A DNA stretch of 64,000 bases from Tetradesmus obliquus (GCA_030272155.1 CP126205.1:62001-126000), one strand, 5' to 3'. Positions 46,468 to 57,159 are shown, counted from the stretch's first letter. A program made the numbers and translations. The notes: generated from the letters alone by a model not told the origin.

Positions 46468-49400
46468 TTGGCAGCGGCAGCGGTGGCGGCGGTGGGTGCA
46501 GCCAGCTGGGCGTTGTCCAGCCGCAGCTGCTCAGCCACGGCAGCGGGCGCAGCGCTGGCAGTAACCACAACAGAAGAGGAGCTGCTGCTGCTGCTGGTGG
46601 TGGTGCTGCTGCTGGTGTTGACAACGGCAATGACCGTGGCTGTGGTATCAGACACTTTATCATCAGCTGCAGCAGGCTTTGACAAAGGCGAAATAGCTGC
46701 CGCTGAGAGCACATCAACAAATGTGGCGGCGACGGCGCTGCTGCTGCTGGCGTTGGCAGCTGTGGCGCGGTTGGTGTCAGTGACGATGTTGCCAGCTGCA
46801 GATGCACGCGCGACAGGTGCGCCTGCCACTGAGGGTGCTGCTGCAGGAGGAGGCGCTTCAGACGCTGTTGCTGCTGCCACCTCTGCTGCTGCTGCTGCTT
46901 CTGCTGCTGCGTCTGCTGCCGCATCTGCTGCCCCCTCTGCTGCTGCTGCTGCCTCTGTGGCAGCATCTGCTGCTGTTGCCGCTGCTGCTGCCGCTGCTGT
47001 TGCTGCTGCTGCCGTCGCTGCTGCCGTGTCTGCTGCTGCTGCTGCCCCCTCAGCCTGCCGCAGCTCCTGCAGTGGCGTGTCGTCTGCTGCTGGCGCCTGC
47101 CCCTCCCCTGGCAGCAGCAGCGCCTCCACATCACCCAGGCTGACGCCAAAAGCGGCAGCAACACGCGCCTTGAAAGCCTCCACACGCTCCTGCAGGCGGC
47201 AGGGTGAGGCAGGGTGGTGGCAGTGCGGGCAGTGTCAGGCATGCATAGTGGGCAGCGAGGCATAGGGAGGTGCTGAATGCTTGGCAGCAGCAATGCGAGC
47301 CTTGAAGGCCTCCACGCACTTTGGCATGTTGCAGGGACGTGCAAAGCAGATGGCAAAGCAGTAAGCAGGAAGACAAGCAGTATCAGGGCGTGCAGTAGTA
47401 AGCAGAGAGCAGCATCCACACGCGCTCCTGCAAAGCAAATGACACAGCAGAGCGGGTCAGGTCAAGGCATGCGGTGGTCGGCAGACAACAGCAGTGGAGC
47501 GCTGATTGATTGGGCACATGCGCCTTGAAGGCCTCCACACGCTCCTGCAGGCGGCAGAGCAGATGCAGCACGGAAGGCAGTGTCAGGGGAGGGCATGCAG
47601 TGTCTGCGCATACGCAACGGGCCTTGAAGGCCTCCACGCGTTCATGCAGGGCAGCGTAGGTTTCACAGCAGGAAGGCAAACAATGTCAGGGCATGCTGTG
47701 GTTGGCACGGGGCAGCAGCCACGCGCGCCTTGAAGGCCTCCACACGCTCCTGCAGGCGGCAGGGTGAGGCAGGGTGGTGGCAGTGCGGCAGTGTCAGTGC
47801 ATGCATCGTGGGCAGCGAGGCATAGGGAGGTGCTGAATGCTTGGCAGCAGCAATGCGAGCCTTGACGGCTTCCACGCACTCCGGCATGTTGAAGGGACGC
47901 ACAAAGCTGATGGCAAAGCAGTCAGCAGGAAGGCAAGCAGTGTCAGGGCGTGCAGTGGTGGGCACAGAGCAGCATCCACACGCGCTCCTGCAAAGCAAAT
48001 GGCACAGCAGAGCGGGTCAGGTCAAGACGTGCATTGGTGGGCAGACAGCAGCAGTGGAGCGCTAAATGATTGGGCACATGCGCTTTGAAGGCCTCTACCT
48101 GCTCCTGCAGGCGGCGGAGTACCACACAACAAATGGCTCAGCATGAATTCAAGCAGTGTCTGCGCACACGCGACGGGCCTTGAAGGCCTCCACGCGCTCC
48201 TGCAGGCGGCAGAGTACGCCAGGGCAGCGCAGGTCATGTCAAGGCTGGAGGTGGGATGGCAAGTGTGTGGCTGGCCATGGATAAAGTATGCTTGCACATC
48301 TGCAGCAGCCAGCGCACGAAGGCAGCGATGGTGGCAGCCTGCCTGTCTTGCAGGCTGGCTCTGCAGGTGCACATGTAAGGGCATGTCTATCGCTGGCCAT
48401 GCAGTATACAAGCTGCCACACGATGCACAAGGCAGCTGTCTGCGGCCCGCAGTCACCAGCAGTGCATTGATGTGCCTTAACAGCAGCAGCAGCAGCAGCA
48501 GCAGACTCATCCCTGGCTCTGCAGTGCAGACGCGTGAGGGCGTGTAAATAGTTTGTGCTTTCAACAGAAAATAGCACACAAGGCAGCGCTGGTCGCAACC
48601 CGCAGCATTGCATTACAGTGCCACAGCAGCAGCAGATGCACTCACCCCAGGCTCTGCAGTGAAGACGCGCACAACGCTTGGGTCGTGCTCACAGCACACC
48701 TCGACACGCAGCAGACCAGCGCCAGCGCTGCTGCTGGAGCTGCCGCTGCTGGTGCTGCTGCTTGCTGCTGCTGCTGCCGCATGCGCCTGGGGGATGCCGT
48801 TGGCATGCGCGCCTGCTGCTGCTGCTGCTGGTGGTGGTGAGGCTGCTGCCGGCGCTGCAGTCAGTGCGGGTGGTGGCGGTGCTGTGGGCGGCGCTGCTGC
48901 TCTGCCGCGCGCCCCAGCAGCAGCACGGGCGCGCTGCAAAGCAGCACATGATGCCTCATAGTTGGCCCATAACTGGGCTAACCCGCGCTCATTACATACC
49001 CCCAGAGCTATAACCGGTCCCAGTGTTACTGCAAAACCAAGTGTAACAGATAACAGACATAGCAGCAGCAACCTCAAACCTGCTAACAACTTCTGTCTTC
49101 CTGTACTGCTGCTGCTGCTGCTGCTGGCTTGCTCGTCAGCAAGCCCGCTGGCGTGCTTGCAGCCACGCCTCCCTGCTGCTGCATTGGCGCAAGCTGATGC
49201 TGCTGTTTCCGCTGTTGCTGCTGCTGGTAGTGGTGCTGGCGGTGCATCTGGGTGCAGTATCCTCAGCTGGCGTGACACACAGGCCGCCCCTTCCTGCTCA
49301 GCTGCCAGCACCACCCGCGACAGCAGCTGCTGCAGCCGCTGCTGCAGCGGGCTGGCAGGGCAAGCATACCATGGCAGCGCCGGGTTGCTGGCACAAGCTG

Positions 49401-49803
49401 CTGCATCTGCCTCAGCCTGTTGCTGCTGCTGGGCATGTGCGCGGCTGCGGCAGTGGCCATGCTGCTGCTGCTGCTGCTGGCGCCTCTCTGCGCGGCGCTG
49501 CTCCCGCTGCTCGCGGCGCACTTGGCGCGGGTGCTGCTGCGGGCCCATCACTGGAGGCGATGCAGCAGCATCTTCCTGCCCATGTCCCCAGGCACCATCA
49601 AACCCCTGCTGGGACTGCTGCCCTTGGGCCTCGCTGCTGCTGCTGCTGCTGCTGCTGGTGGTGGTGGGCAGGGGTGTGAGTGGGGTGAGTGTCACTGCCT
49701 GTCCGTCATGGCAGGCGAACCACAGGTGGGTGGCGCTGCTGGTGTTGAGGCGGGCGCGCCAGTAGGCGGCATCGTACAGCAGCACTGCATGGTTGATGGG
49801 GCT

Positions 49804-49848
<45 letters not shown>

Positions 49849-50529
49849 TCTGAGGCTACGACAACTACACAAGATCATTGTCAGGCCATGCAGCACGTGC
49901 ATGTAGACACTCTGTGCACGTCTTTCTTGCCACTGCTGCTTAAAGAACTTGGGATATGGTGTAATATGCTGCTGCTGCTTGAAGCTGTGCCCTACCTGCC
50001 CCTCAGCTGCAGCTCAGAGGCCTCCAGCAGCTGCAGCAGCTCCTGGCACTGGCTGTGCACAGCAGACTCGCAGTACTGCAGTGCACACCGGACATATGCG
50101 CAGCGGCCAAGCAAGGCTCAGTCAAGGGAGGTCCTATCCATGTGAACGGCAAGCTGCAGGGACAGCAGCTCACTGGGTATGCATGCATTGCACATCCCAG
50201 TGCACAGCACGTAGCCAAAAGGCTCCGAGCATATCTCAACGCTGCTATTTGGTATTATGCAGATACAAGCGCGGCATCGGACCGCGCTGTTCGCAACCTC
50301 GTAAGACAGTGCTTGGCGGGTGCAGCAAATCCCAGCCTAGGGTGAGGCCGTGCCGCTTGCGGAAGCCAAGTGGCATCTTTAGAATGCCACTTACCCCAAG
50401 TACGTAAGAATTGAGCTTAGTACTGCGCTCCAGCTCCCGTGCCGTGAAGATTGCTCGCTCCACGGCTGCCTGTGCTGCTACAGCGCATGCCACCAGCGCG
50501 ATCAATGCGACATGAATACCCCTCCCCAT
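45030..50529 (-). CDS. Large single-pass membrane protein with split ubiquitin-like segment
   Basis: Exons 50395-50529, 49996-50075, 48646-49801 and 45030-47189, phases closing to 1176 residues. Exon 1 encodes a signal peptide (MGRGIHVALIALVACAVAAQ). Exons 2-3 give a helical region (YCESAVHSQCQELLQLLEAS), a conserved-looking block (HAVLLYDAAYWRARLN), basic/Gln-rich linkers and a membrane helix at about residues 309-341. The exon 3/4 junction lies in a segment shaped like a ubiquitin-like fold: LLRVEVCCEHDPSVVRVFTA, EPG, then ERVEAFKARVAAAFGVSLGD and the LLLPGEGQ...DDTPLQEL tail. This is inferred from pattern, not proven. Exon 4 continues with about 670 residues rich in Ala, Ser and Gln with helical stretches (VEQLRLDNAQLAALVGCLHA, twice in part). 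Function unknown; perhaps an ER-anchored scaffold. Confidence 0.75.
47161..48205 (-). repeat. Ten mini-exon copies in a 560-bp higher-order repeat
   Basis: The start of real exon 4 (ERVEAFKARVA at 47157-47189) recurs at about 47295, 47411, 47523, 47621, 47729, 47855, 47971, 48083 and 48177, most with a CTGCAG or TTTGCAG acceptor. Positions 47161-47650 repeat as 47721-48205 with a shift of 560 (about 556 at the last module), so five modules were duplicated together. Variants include ECVEAVKARIAAAK, EQVEAFKAHVPN and a degenerate ERVWMLL form. All but the first lie in intron 3. Confidence 0.9.
48505..48534 (-). repeat. Echo of the end of exon 3 of the 45-50 kb gene
   Basis: The minus strand reads TRVCTAEPG followed by atgagt, a worn copy of VRVFTAEPG with its gtgagt donor at 48646. 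It lies about 136 bp inside the intron; the donor has been lost by one inserted base. Confidence 0.8.
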
Positions 50530-51472
50530 TGCTACTAGCAAATCTTCCGATGCTGGGCTCTGCAGGTGTGGCAGCAGCAACTAGTGCTCAAATCTTGACA
50601 AGGCAGGACTCGAAAGAACTCTGCAGGGTCAAGCTGCAACAGATTCGTAATCATCAGGGCATTGCAACGTGTCTACGAGCTCTCAGCTTGAACATGTTGA
50701 CAGTGGGGCGACGATTACACGAGAGGGTCACTGTCATAGGGTTGAACCCTACTAGGCTAGTGAGCCCTCCATCACCTGCCGTTGACAATCGCCAAGCAAA
50801 CTGCATTGCTTGTAAGTTTCGTTGAACATTCTTCAATGATTTGTGAACACATCATGCCAGGCAGAGGCAGGTTCGTAGCTCAAGCCTTGCGGTCTGCCGG
50901 CATGATCATGCACTTCATGGCAGATCAGTGTCGCACTGGTGCGGCACTGTGCAGAAGGTGCAGAAGGGTGTTCGCAGGTACTGGCAGTCCGTGGAGCTGA
51001 TTGAAAGACCAATGGCACAATGTACTTTGTTTGTTCGGGTTCATCAAACCGCACGCCGCGCTGCACCATATGCACCGTCTGACTGTGTCGTCAGCTGACG
51101 CTATCTGCAGACAGCACCATGCTCCAGTGAGTTTGCCTGCAGCCCCCTTCTGGAACAGCCTAAAACTCCGTGTAGCTGCCTGATTTTACCTCAACACGAG
51201 ATGTATCAGCAGATATCTGCAGCCTTACTTGGTCGCGTGGGTGCCTGGTGCGTGAGAGTGATACAACCCTAGCCACTGGTCCAGGGTCCAGAGGGTGGAG
51301 CCACTCGAGCGCAGTATAACGCATCCCGCTGTGCTGCTGTTCAAGAGAATGCGATGTGGTGAGACCTACAATCGTTTCTGTAACTTTGCGTGAGAGCAGG
51401 CACGCGTACATGTAGCAGCTTCTCTGTTCGTCACACCAAGCTGTCGTTGTGTGGAATGAACGTATCGCCAGC
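50530..51472. other. Divergent intergenic region
   Basis: About 0.9 kb between two genes that point away from each other. It should hold both promoters. No distinct element is recognised. Confidence 0.5.
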
Positions 51473-51756
51473 ATGTCGCTGACGTTCGACTTACCAAATT
51501 GGCATGTGGGCATAGGAGAGCAGCAGCAACAGTCTGATGGGCAGCAGCAGCAGCGGCTAGAGCATCTACAACAGCAGCAGCAGCAGTGGGCAGATGACTT
51601 GCAGGTGAGCGCCATGCTTCGTGCATGCTCATGCATGTGCTCTGTTTGCTTCAAGTTATGTTTGATGATTTGAAACTCGCCATTATCCCTTTGCTGTTGC
51701 CACCAGGATCTGTCAGGGGATGAAGATGAGCAAGACGAGGAGCAGCAGGAGCAGCA

Positions 51757-51791
<35 letters not shown>

Positions 51792-54700
51792 CACAGCAGC
51801 ATGCAGCAGATGCAGAGCAGCAGGGGCCTGCTGGCAGTGCTGCAGGTGGCGCTGCTAAACGTGCACGTATTGACGCAGGCGAGTATGCTGGCAATATCAG
51901 CAAGGAGGGGGCTGCGCAGCATCGGCTGCACTGCCGACTGGACAGCAGCGGTTGCTACACTCATGCGCTGTGCCATCACTGCAGCTGCAGCAGCAGCATG
52001 GTCTAACTCGCCGCAAAACCAACAGAAACTTGCTGCTACAGGACACGCCTAAACTTGCTCAGCTGCTTCAGCAGGCTCTTGAGCTCTGCCATGCACGCTC
52101 GACTGGCTGTAGCAACCCACTCACACCACTGCGCCGTGGCCTGCCTGCCTGTCTGCTACCTGCAGAGCGCCCCTCTCCTGCAGGCAGTGGTGGCGCGGTG
52201 CTGCCTGACGCGCTGCTGCTGCTGCTGGCTGGCCGGCTGAGCCTGGCTGACACAGCAGCGCTGGGCTGCGCCTGCAGGGCCTTCAGGGACTGCCTGGCTG
52301 CTGCAGGGCACATCTGGCAGCAGCACCACACACAGCTGCTGGGTGAGGGGAAGGGAGCCTGTGGTTGCGGTCCTGCTTGGAGGGTTGCAGTGCTGTGGTG
52401 TTTTGCATCGATTGTGCGCTTTGTGTCAACAGCATGTATCATTTCTGCCACAACTTCTGCACTTCAATGGGCCTCTGCATGGTGTGCACACCTTTGCCTT
52501 GTGTGGCAAAACCATTGTCAGGCATTGCCGCATCAGGTCAGTGCTGCTGCAGCCACTAAATGTGCCCTGCCCTGCTGCTCCTGCTGCTGCTGCTGCTGCT
52601 GCAGGTGGCGGCTGGCCGTGGCCGCCGTTTGTTGGCTCGCGCCCTGCCACCCTGCCTGCCAGCCTGGGCAGCACGCCGCAGCTGCGCCTCAAGGCGACAC
52701 TGGCTGCCAGCAAGGTGCGTGGCGAGCTGCTGCTACCAAAGATGATGCCTGTGTGTGGAGAGGAGACACAGCGAGTCCTGCCCTTTGCCACGAGCAGCTG
52801 CTCTGGCTGTGCGCAGCAGATGGGGCCATGCTGGTGCAGCTGCTTGCATCGTTGCGCCAGCAGCAGCACTGACCGCCTTGGCAGCGTGTGTGCTCAGTGC
52901 AGGCATTAGTCTCATTTCAGATCATTGTCTTTGCTGTGTCAGGTGGCGCTGCGGCTGTTTGTGATGCGCAACGGCTACGTGTTCCTGCTGGAGGGCTGGG
53001 AGGCGCTGTGGACAGCAGCAGCAGCAGGCACAGCAGCAGCAGCAGCAGCAGCAGCAGTTGGTGGTGGTGGCGGTGATGGTGGTGCAGGCATTGCTCATCC
53101 CGCTGGCGCTGGCACTGCATGCTGCAGCTTCAGCAGCGCACCTGCTGGTGCTGGTGCTGGTGCTGCTGGTGCTGCTGCTACTGCTGCTGCTGGCAGCAGC
53201 TCTGCCTGCAGCAGTCAACAGCCACTTGCAGGCGCTGCAGGTTCACAGGCTGACGCGGCTGCAACACGGGCACCGAGCTCTGGCCGTGGGCGGGTGACGC
53301 ACGTTGATGAGCTGTGGCAGGAGCAGGGCGGCAGCAGCAGCAGCCTGCAGGTGAGGCTGCGCAGATGTGGTGTGTAGCATTGCAGCGGTTTCAACAAAAT
53401 GCAGCAGCAGCAGCAGCCTGCAGGCGAGGCCGCGGCAGATGTGGTGTGCAGTATCGCAGCGGTTATAGCGCTTTCAGCATAATGCAGCAGCAGCGATCCT
53501 TGCAGGACTGGCCTAGCACTTGTTCTGCCGACCGCGGCTTCTGCTGCTATGACGCAAAACTGTCACCGGCAGCGATCCTGAGGCTGCTGGCGTGCACTGC
53601 TCAGTGTAGGCATCAGCAGCAGAATTCAGCCCAGCGCAGAAAGCCGTTTGCCAGCGAGCGTCACAGTCAACTACCTGGGTGCTTCACTCAATGCCTGCCT
53701 GCCTGCCTGCCTGCCTGCTTGCCTGCCTGCCTGCTTGCCTGCCTGCCTACCTGCCTGCCTGCCTGCCTGTGTTGTACAACACATGTGGCTGTCGCCAGAT
53801 TGACCCGCGCTATGGCGGCCGCCAGCTGCAGCGCATGGTCACCAAGCTGGCAGGCCACAGCTGGCAGCTCACCTACGAGGGATACAGCGCAGCACTGGCG
53901 GCACGCGCTGATGAGCTGGCAGCAGGCCTGCGCGCCTGGCAGCAGCAGCAGCAGCAAGGTGCGGCTTCACTTGCTGCTGCCGCACCTGCAAGTCATGCGG
54001 CAGCAGCATCACTGGCTGCACCAGGAGGAGAAGATACAGCAGCAGCAGCAGCAGCAGCAGTGAATGAGTCAGCGCTGGCTGAGCTGCTGCCTGCTGCTGC
54101 GCTGGCCGACTGTGCCGGCGGCATCCTGTCTGCTGTGGAGGCTGCGTCTGGCGGGCGGGGCGCTGGCGAGATGCTGGCGGCTGAGCCTGAACTGCTGCTG
54201 GCAGCAACACGCAGGGGTGAGGCGGGTATGGGGAGGGTGGGAGGTTTGGGGTGGGGGTGGAGTGTTTTCTTGCAGACCTGGGGGGGGGCACTGGGGAGTT
54301 GCTGGCGGCCACACGCAGGGGTGAGCAGAGTGTGGGGTGTGGGGAGAGTGGGAGGCGTGCGGGAGGGGTGAAGTGTTTTCTCACGGACCAGGGGGTGCTG
54401 GCGAGATGGTGGCCGCAGAGCCTGAGATGCTGCTGGCAGCAACACGCAGGGGTAGGCGGGGATGTTGAGTGCGGGGGACAGGTGTGGGCAGCGTTGCAGC
54501 GGGCTTTTGCCACAAGCAGGGGTGAGGGCAAGGTGAGCGGTCACAGGGGTCCTGGGGAGATGCTGGTGGCTGTGCCGGAGCTGCTGCTGGCAGCCACACG
54601 CAGGGGTGAGGCGGCTGTGGGGTGTGGAAGGGGTGAGAGGCGTTAAGGAGCGCGTGGAGTGTTTTCTCAGCCTGGGAGGGGGGGCGGTGCAGAAAGATGC

Positions 54701-56024
54701 TGGCGGCTGAGCCTGAACTGCTGCTGGCAGCAACACGCAGGGGTGAGGCCAAGGGGAAGAAAGAAGGGAGGTTGTGCTGCTGCCAGGGGTGGTGTGAACG
54801 CAAGGGGTGACCTGTTGGCCAGCTGAGTTGAGTTGCGGCGACAGCAGCAACAGCAGCAGCATCACGCTAATGGTGTGGATATAACACAGCATGCATGCGT
54901 GTATATGCTGCCAGTCTCTAAGTCGATGGTATTCTTGCAACAGCAGTACCTGCTTTGTTGGTTTGACAGCTGAACCGCAGCTGCTGCTGGCTTGCGCCTG
55001 CCAGCAAGCCGTGCCTTGGGCCAGCCAACCTGTCACTGCTGCTCACTTCCTCCACCGCCACTGCTGGGGTGCCTCGCTCCTGTACACACGTGCCTTACTA
55101 CTGCAGGTGCGCGCCCTGCTGCTGCGCTGGCGCTGTGGCAGCAGCTGCTCCTGTGGCTGCCCTGTGCTGCAAGCCTGTCACTGCTGCTCAACCTCTGCCC
55201 ATGCCCCTGCTGCTGCGCCTGCTATGTAATCACGCGTTACTACTCCAGGTGCGCGCCCCGCTGCCGCACTTGTGCTGTGGCAGCAGCTGCTGTCGTCCTG
55301 GGGCCTGTACAGGCGCTGGCTGGACCTCACCGTCACCCGCTGCGCGCAGCTGGGGGCGCGTGTGGCGGCAGCACGCCAGCTGGCGGAGCCCCCACCCCTC
55401 AGCAGCGGCAGCGGCGGTGGTGGTGCTGGCAGCAGCGTGAGCGCCAGCGCTGTGCCGCAGCTGCGTAACAAGGGGCTGATGCTGTTCAGGTGAGGGGTGG
55501 TACGGGGCCGGATGTTGACCAGACAGCACCAGCTGGTCAATGCATGTTTTTTCACGCCAAAGAAATGTGAAGCGTTATTTCCAGCAGGCATTGCAGGCTT
55601 TGCACAGCACAGCAGCTGGAGCCAGTGAGTGGCTTGACAACACAGCTCTGCATATTCTGCCCTCAACCACCTGTGTTTTGCCGCTGTCGCATGCTGATGT
55701 ACGCGGCACGCGCCAATGATTCCCTGCCGCAGGTCGCACGTGCTGCTGGCGTGCGGCCTGCGCCGGCCGCTGCAGCAGGCCGCGCTGTGGATGGCTGCCG
55801 CAGCCGCCGTTGATGCGGCTGCGTGGCGTGCTGGTGGCGGGCTGAGTGAAGCCGACCTGGAGCTGCTCACTCGAGTGAGGAAGATGCTGCGGGAGCTGGA
55901 TGTGGGGGACGATGGCAGCGAGCCGGCAGTGATGCATACACATGGCAAGTTCAGGCGCTGCTTTGGGGCGCTGCTGACGCGGGAGCGGCTTGCACGGGGG
56001 CTGGAGTGGGGGCTGCTGGGGTAG
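51473..56024 (+). CDS. F-box protein with cullin-like C-terminal region, eight exons
   Basis: Exons 51473-51604, 51707-51878, 52184-52342, 52605-52714, 52943-53350, 53799-54216, 55249-55489 and 55733-56024. Every junction is in phase, giving 643 residues. The intron after 51878 uses GC-AG. Exon 2 encodes an acidic/Gln-rich stretch and a basic KRARI. Exon 3 encodes an F-box (about residues 107-148: VLPDALLLLLAGRLSLADTA, then ALGCACRAFRD), which would bind Skp1 in an SCF ubiquitin ligase. Exon 4-5 residues (WPWPPFVGSRPATLPASLG, VALRLFVMRNGYVFLLEGWE) are unassigned. Exons 7-8 (LVLWQQLLSSWGLYRRWLDL, LRNKGLMLFRSHVLLACGLR, then helical) follow the spacing of a cullin N-terminal repeat; this is my inference. 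Introns 5 and 6 contain repeated exon ends. Confidence 0.78.
53331..53482 (+). repeat. Tandem copy of the end of F-box gene exon 5 with its donor
   Basis: About 70 bp (53331-53400), covering the last bases of exon 5, the gtgagg donor and the intron start, recur at 53401-53482. The second donor is gcgagg. A third partial copy starts near 53483. Confidence 0.85.
53691..53770. repeat. CCTG tetranucleotide tract
   Basis: About 19 units of tgcc, with a few substitutions, lie 29 bases before the acceptor of F-box gene exon 6. The tract is pyrimidine-leaning and may serve in splice-site recognition. Confidence 0.9.
54166..54775 (+). repeat. Five copies of the end of F-box gene exon 6
   Basis: The real exon end (GEMLAAEPELLLAATRR, 54166-54222) is repeated in the intron at 54291-54327 (shortened), 54396-54457 (GEMVAAEPEMLLAATRR), 54552-54613 (GEMLVAVPELLLAATRR) and 54694-54750. 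All but one keep a GGGTGAG donor. The purine-rich intron sequence between them is also repeated. Confidence 0.92.
55107..55155 (+). repeat. Intronic copy of the start of F-box gene exon 7
   Basis: The copy GTGCGCGCCCTGCTGCTGCG lies 142 bp before real exon 7 at 55249. It has its own TACTGCAG acceptor and encodes ARPAAALALWQQLL in the right phase. Upstream intron sequence (cctgtcactgctgctca) is duplicated too. Confidence 0.9.
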
Positions 56025-56842
56025 CGTGGTGGGGAGTGCTGCAGCGCTGACGGCCGGTGCCACCTGTGCACCTTACAGCTGTCGCGCTCAGCGGTTGTGC
56101 GTTGAGGTGGTTGCGGCAGTTATGCCATCAGCTCTTGTCATTGCAGCTGTGTGGGTAGCGCCAGCTCCCGCTGCTGGCTGGTGCTGCTTGCAGCGTGCTC
56201 TGCTTGGTGAATTGTGACGCGGCACCCGTTGGTCATGGGGCTGGAGCGGCGGCTGCTGGGGTGGCGCCAGCTGCAGCTGCTGGCAGGTCTTTCTTGGAGC
56301 GTGCACTGCATGACCGCGTGGCTGCGTGACCTGCGTGGCTGAATGTGATGCGGCACCCGTTTGCCATGGTGTGGGCTGGATTGGCGGCTGCTAGGGTAAT
56401 GTCAGCAGCGCTGCCGGCCAGGTTGGCGTGTGTGGCTGCCCAGTGTAGCTGTTGAGCTCAACGGGTGTTGATTGTGGCGGGGTGCGCCTCGTGGCGGGCT
56501 GGCGGCAGCTGGCGCGGGTAATGAAATTGTTTGTAGTGATCACCATGCATTGAGATCAGGCGAAGTGCATGCACCTGTGTGCCAGTGGCTGCTGGTGGCA
56601 GGACCACCCCACCACACATGGCATGTGTGTGTTACGTGATGGGGACACAGCCCGTTCTTGAGCAAATGACAGGCTCGTTGGGCAACCAGCTAATCCATGC
56701 TTGTCACTGCCTTGTACTACTAAGTAGTGCAGTTGCTGTGTTGCAGGCTGATTGCAGTGTGACTGACTCAACACCCGGTGCCTGAAGTTTTTTTGTTGTT
56801 GTTACCAGGGGGGACGGAATCCTACTGGCTCGCTACCACAGC

Positions 56843-56864
56843 ACAATTGGGCAAGCCCAATTGT
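56843..56864. repeat. Perfect 10-bp inverted repeat, 2-nt loop
   Basis: ACAATTGGGC, AA, then GCCCAATTGT. It lies 16 bp after the shared 25-bp element. Confidence 0.95.
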
Positions 56865-56929
56865 TGGGAGCGGGAGGCAGTGCCTCACCAGCAGAACACG
56901 TCACAACACCCTATACAGGAGGTGCCCAG

Positions 56930-57000
56930 CGCCCGGACCAAAAAAATAAGCGGGGGAGTTGAACCCCCACACCCCCTTGGAGTGCTACAGCTCAATTGCA
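56930..57000 (-). ncRNA. Candidate Pol III-type unit (SINE-like)
   Basis: The minus strand contains GGTTCAACTCC, a full match to the tRNA B-box consensus, inside a GGGGG/CCCCC stem shaped like a T-arm. A run of seven T residues, a Pol III-type stop, follows about 10 bases later. No clear A-box and no full tRNA cloverleaf can be drawn, so a worn tRNA-derived element is the best guess. Confidence 0.3.
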
Positions 57001-57159
57001 TGCTGCACACACCCTGAAGTTCAGGCACAAGCTGTGTTTGCAGCAGTTGATCGCATAGCTGGCAGGTGACTGCTCTGCTGGCATGCAGTGAAGCCTGTCA
57101 CTGGCTCGAGAACGAGCCCTGATCCTCAGGCAGGCTGCCGTCACGGCAGTTGCACGGCA

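Noticed and set aside
53679-53798. Poly-(ACLP) coding stretch upstream of F-box exon 6
   Set aside because: It is the CCTG tetranucleotide tract within an intron, not an exon. The acceptor at 53797-53798 closes the phase exactly.
56935-57000. A complete tRNA gene on the minus strand
   Set aside because: The T-arm-like part is good, but no acceptor stem, D-arm or anticodon arm can be paired. Kept only as a possible SINE-like remnant.
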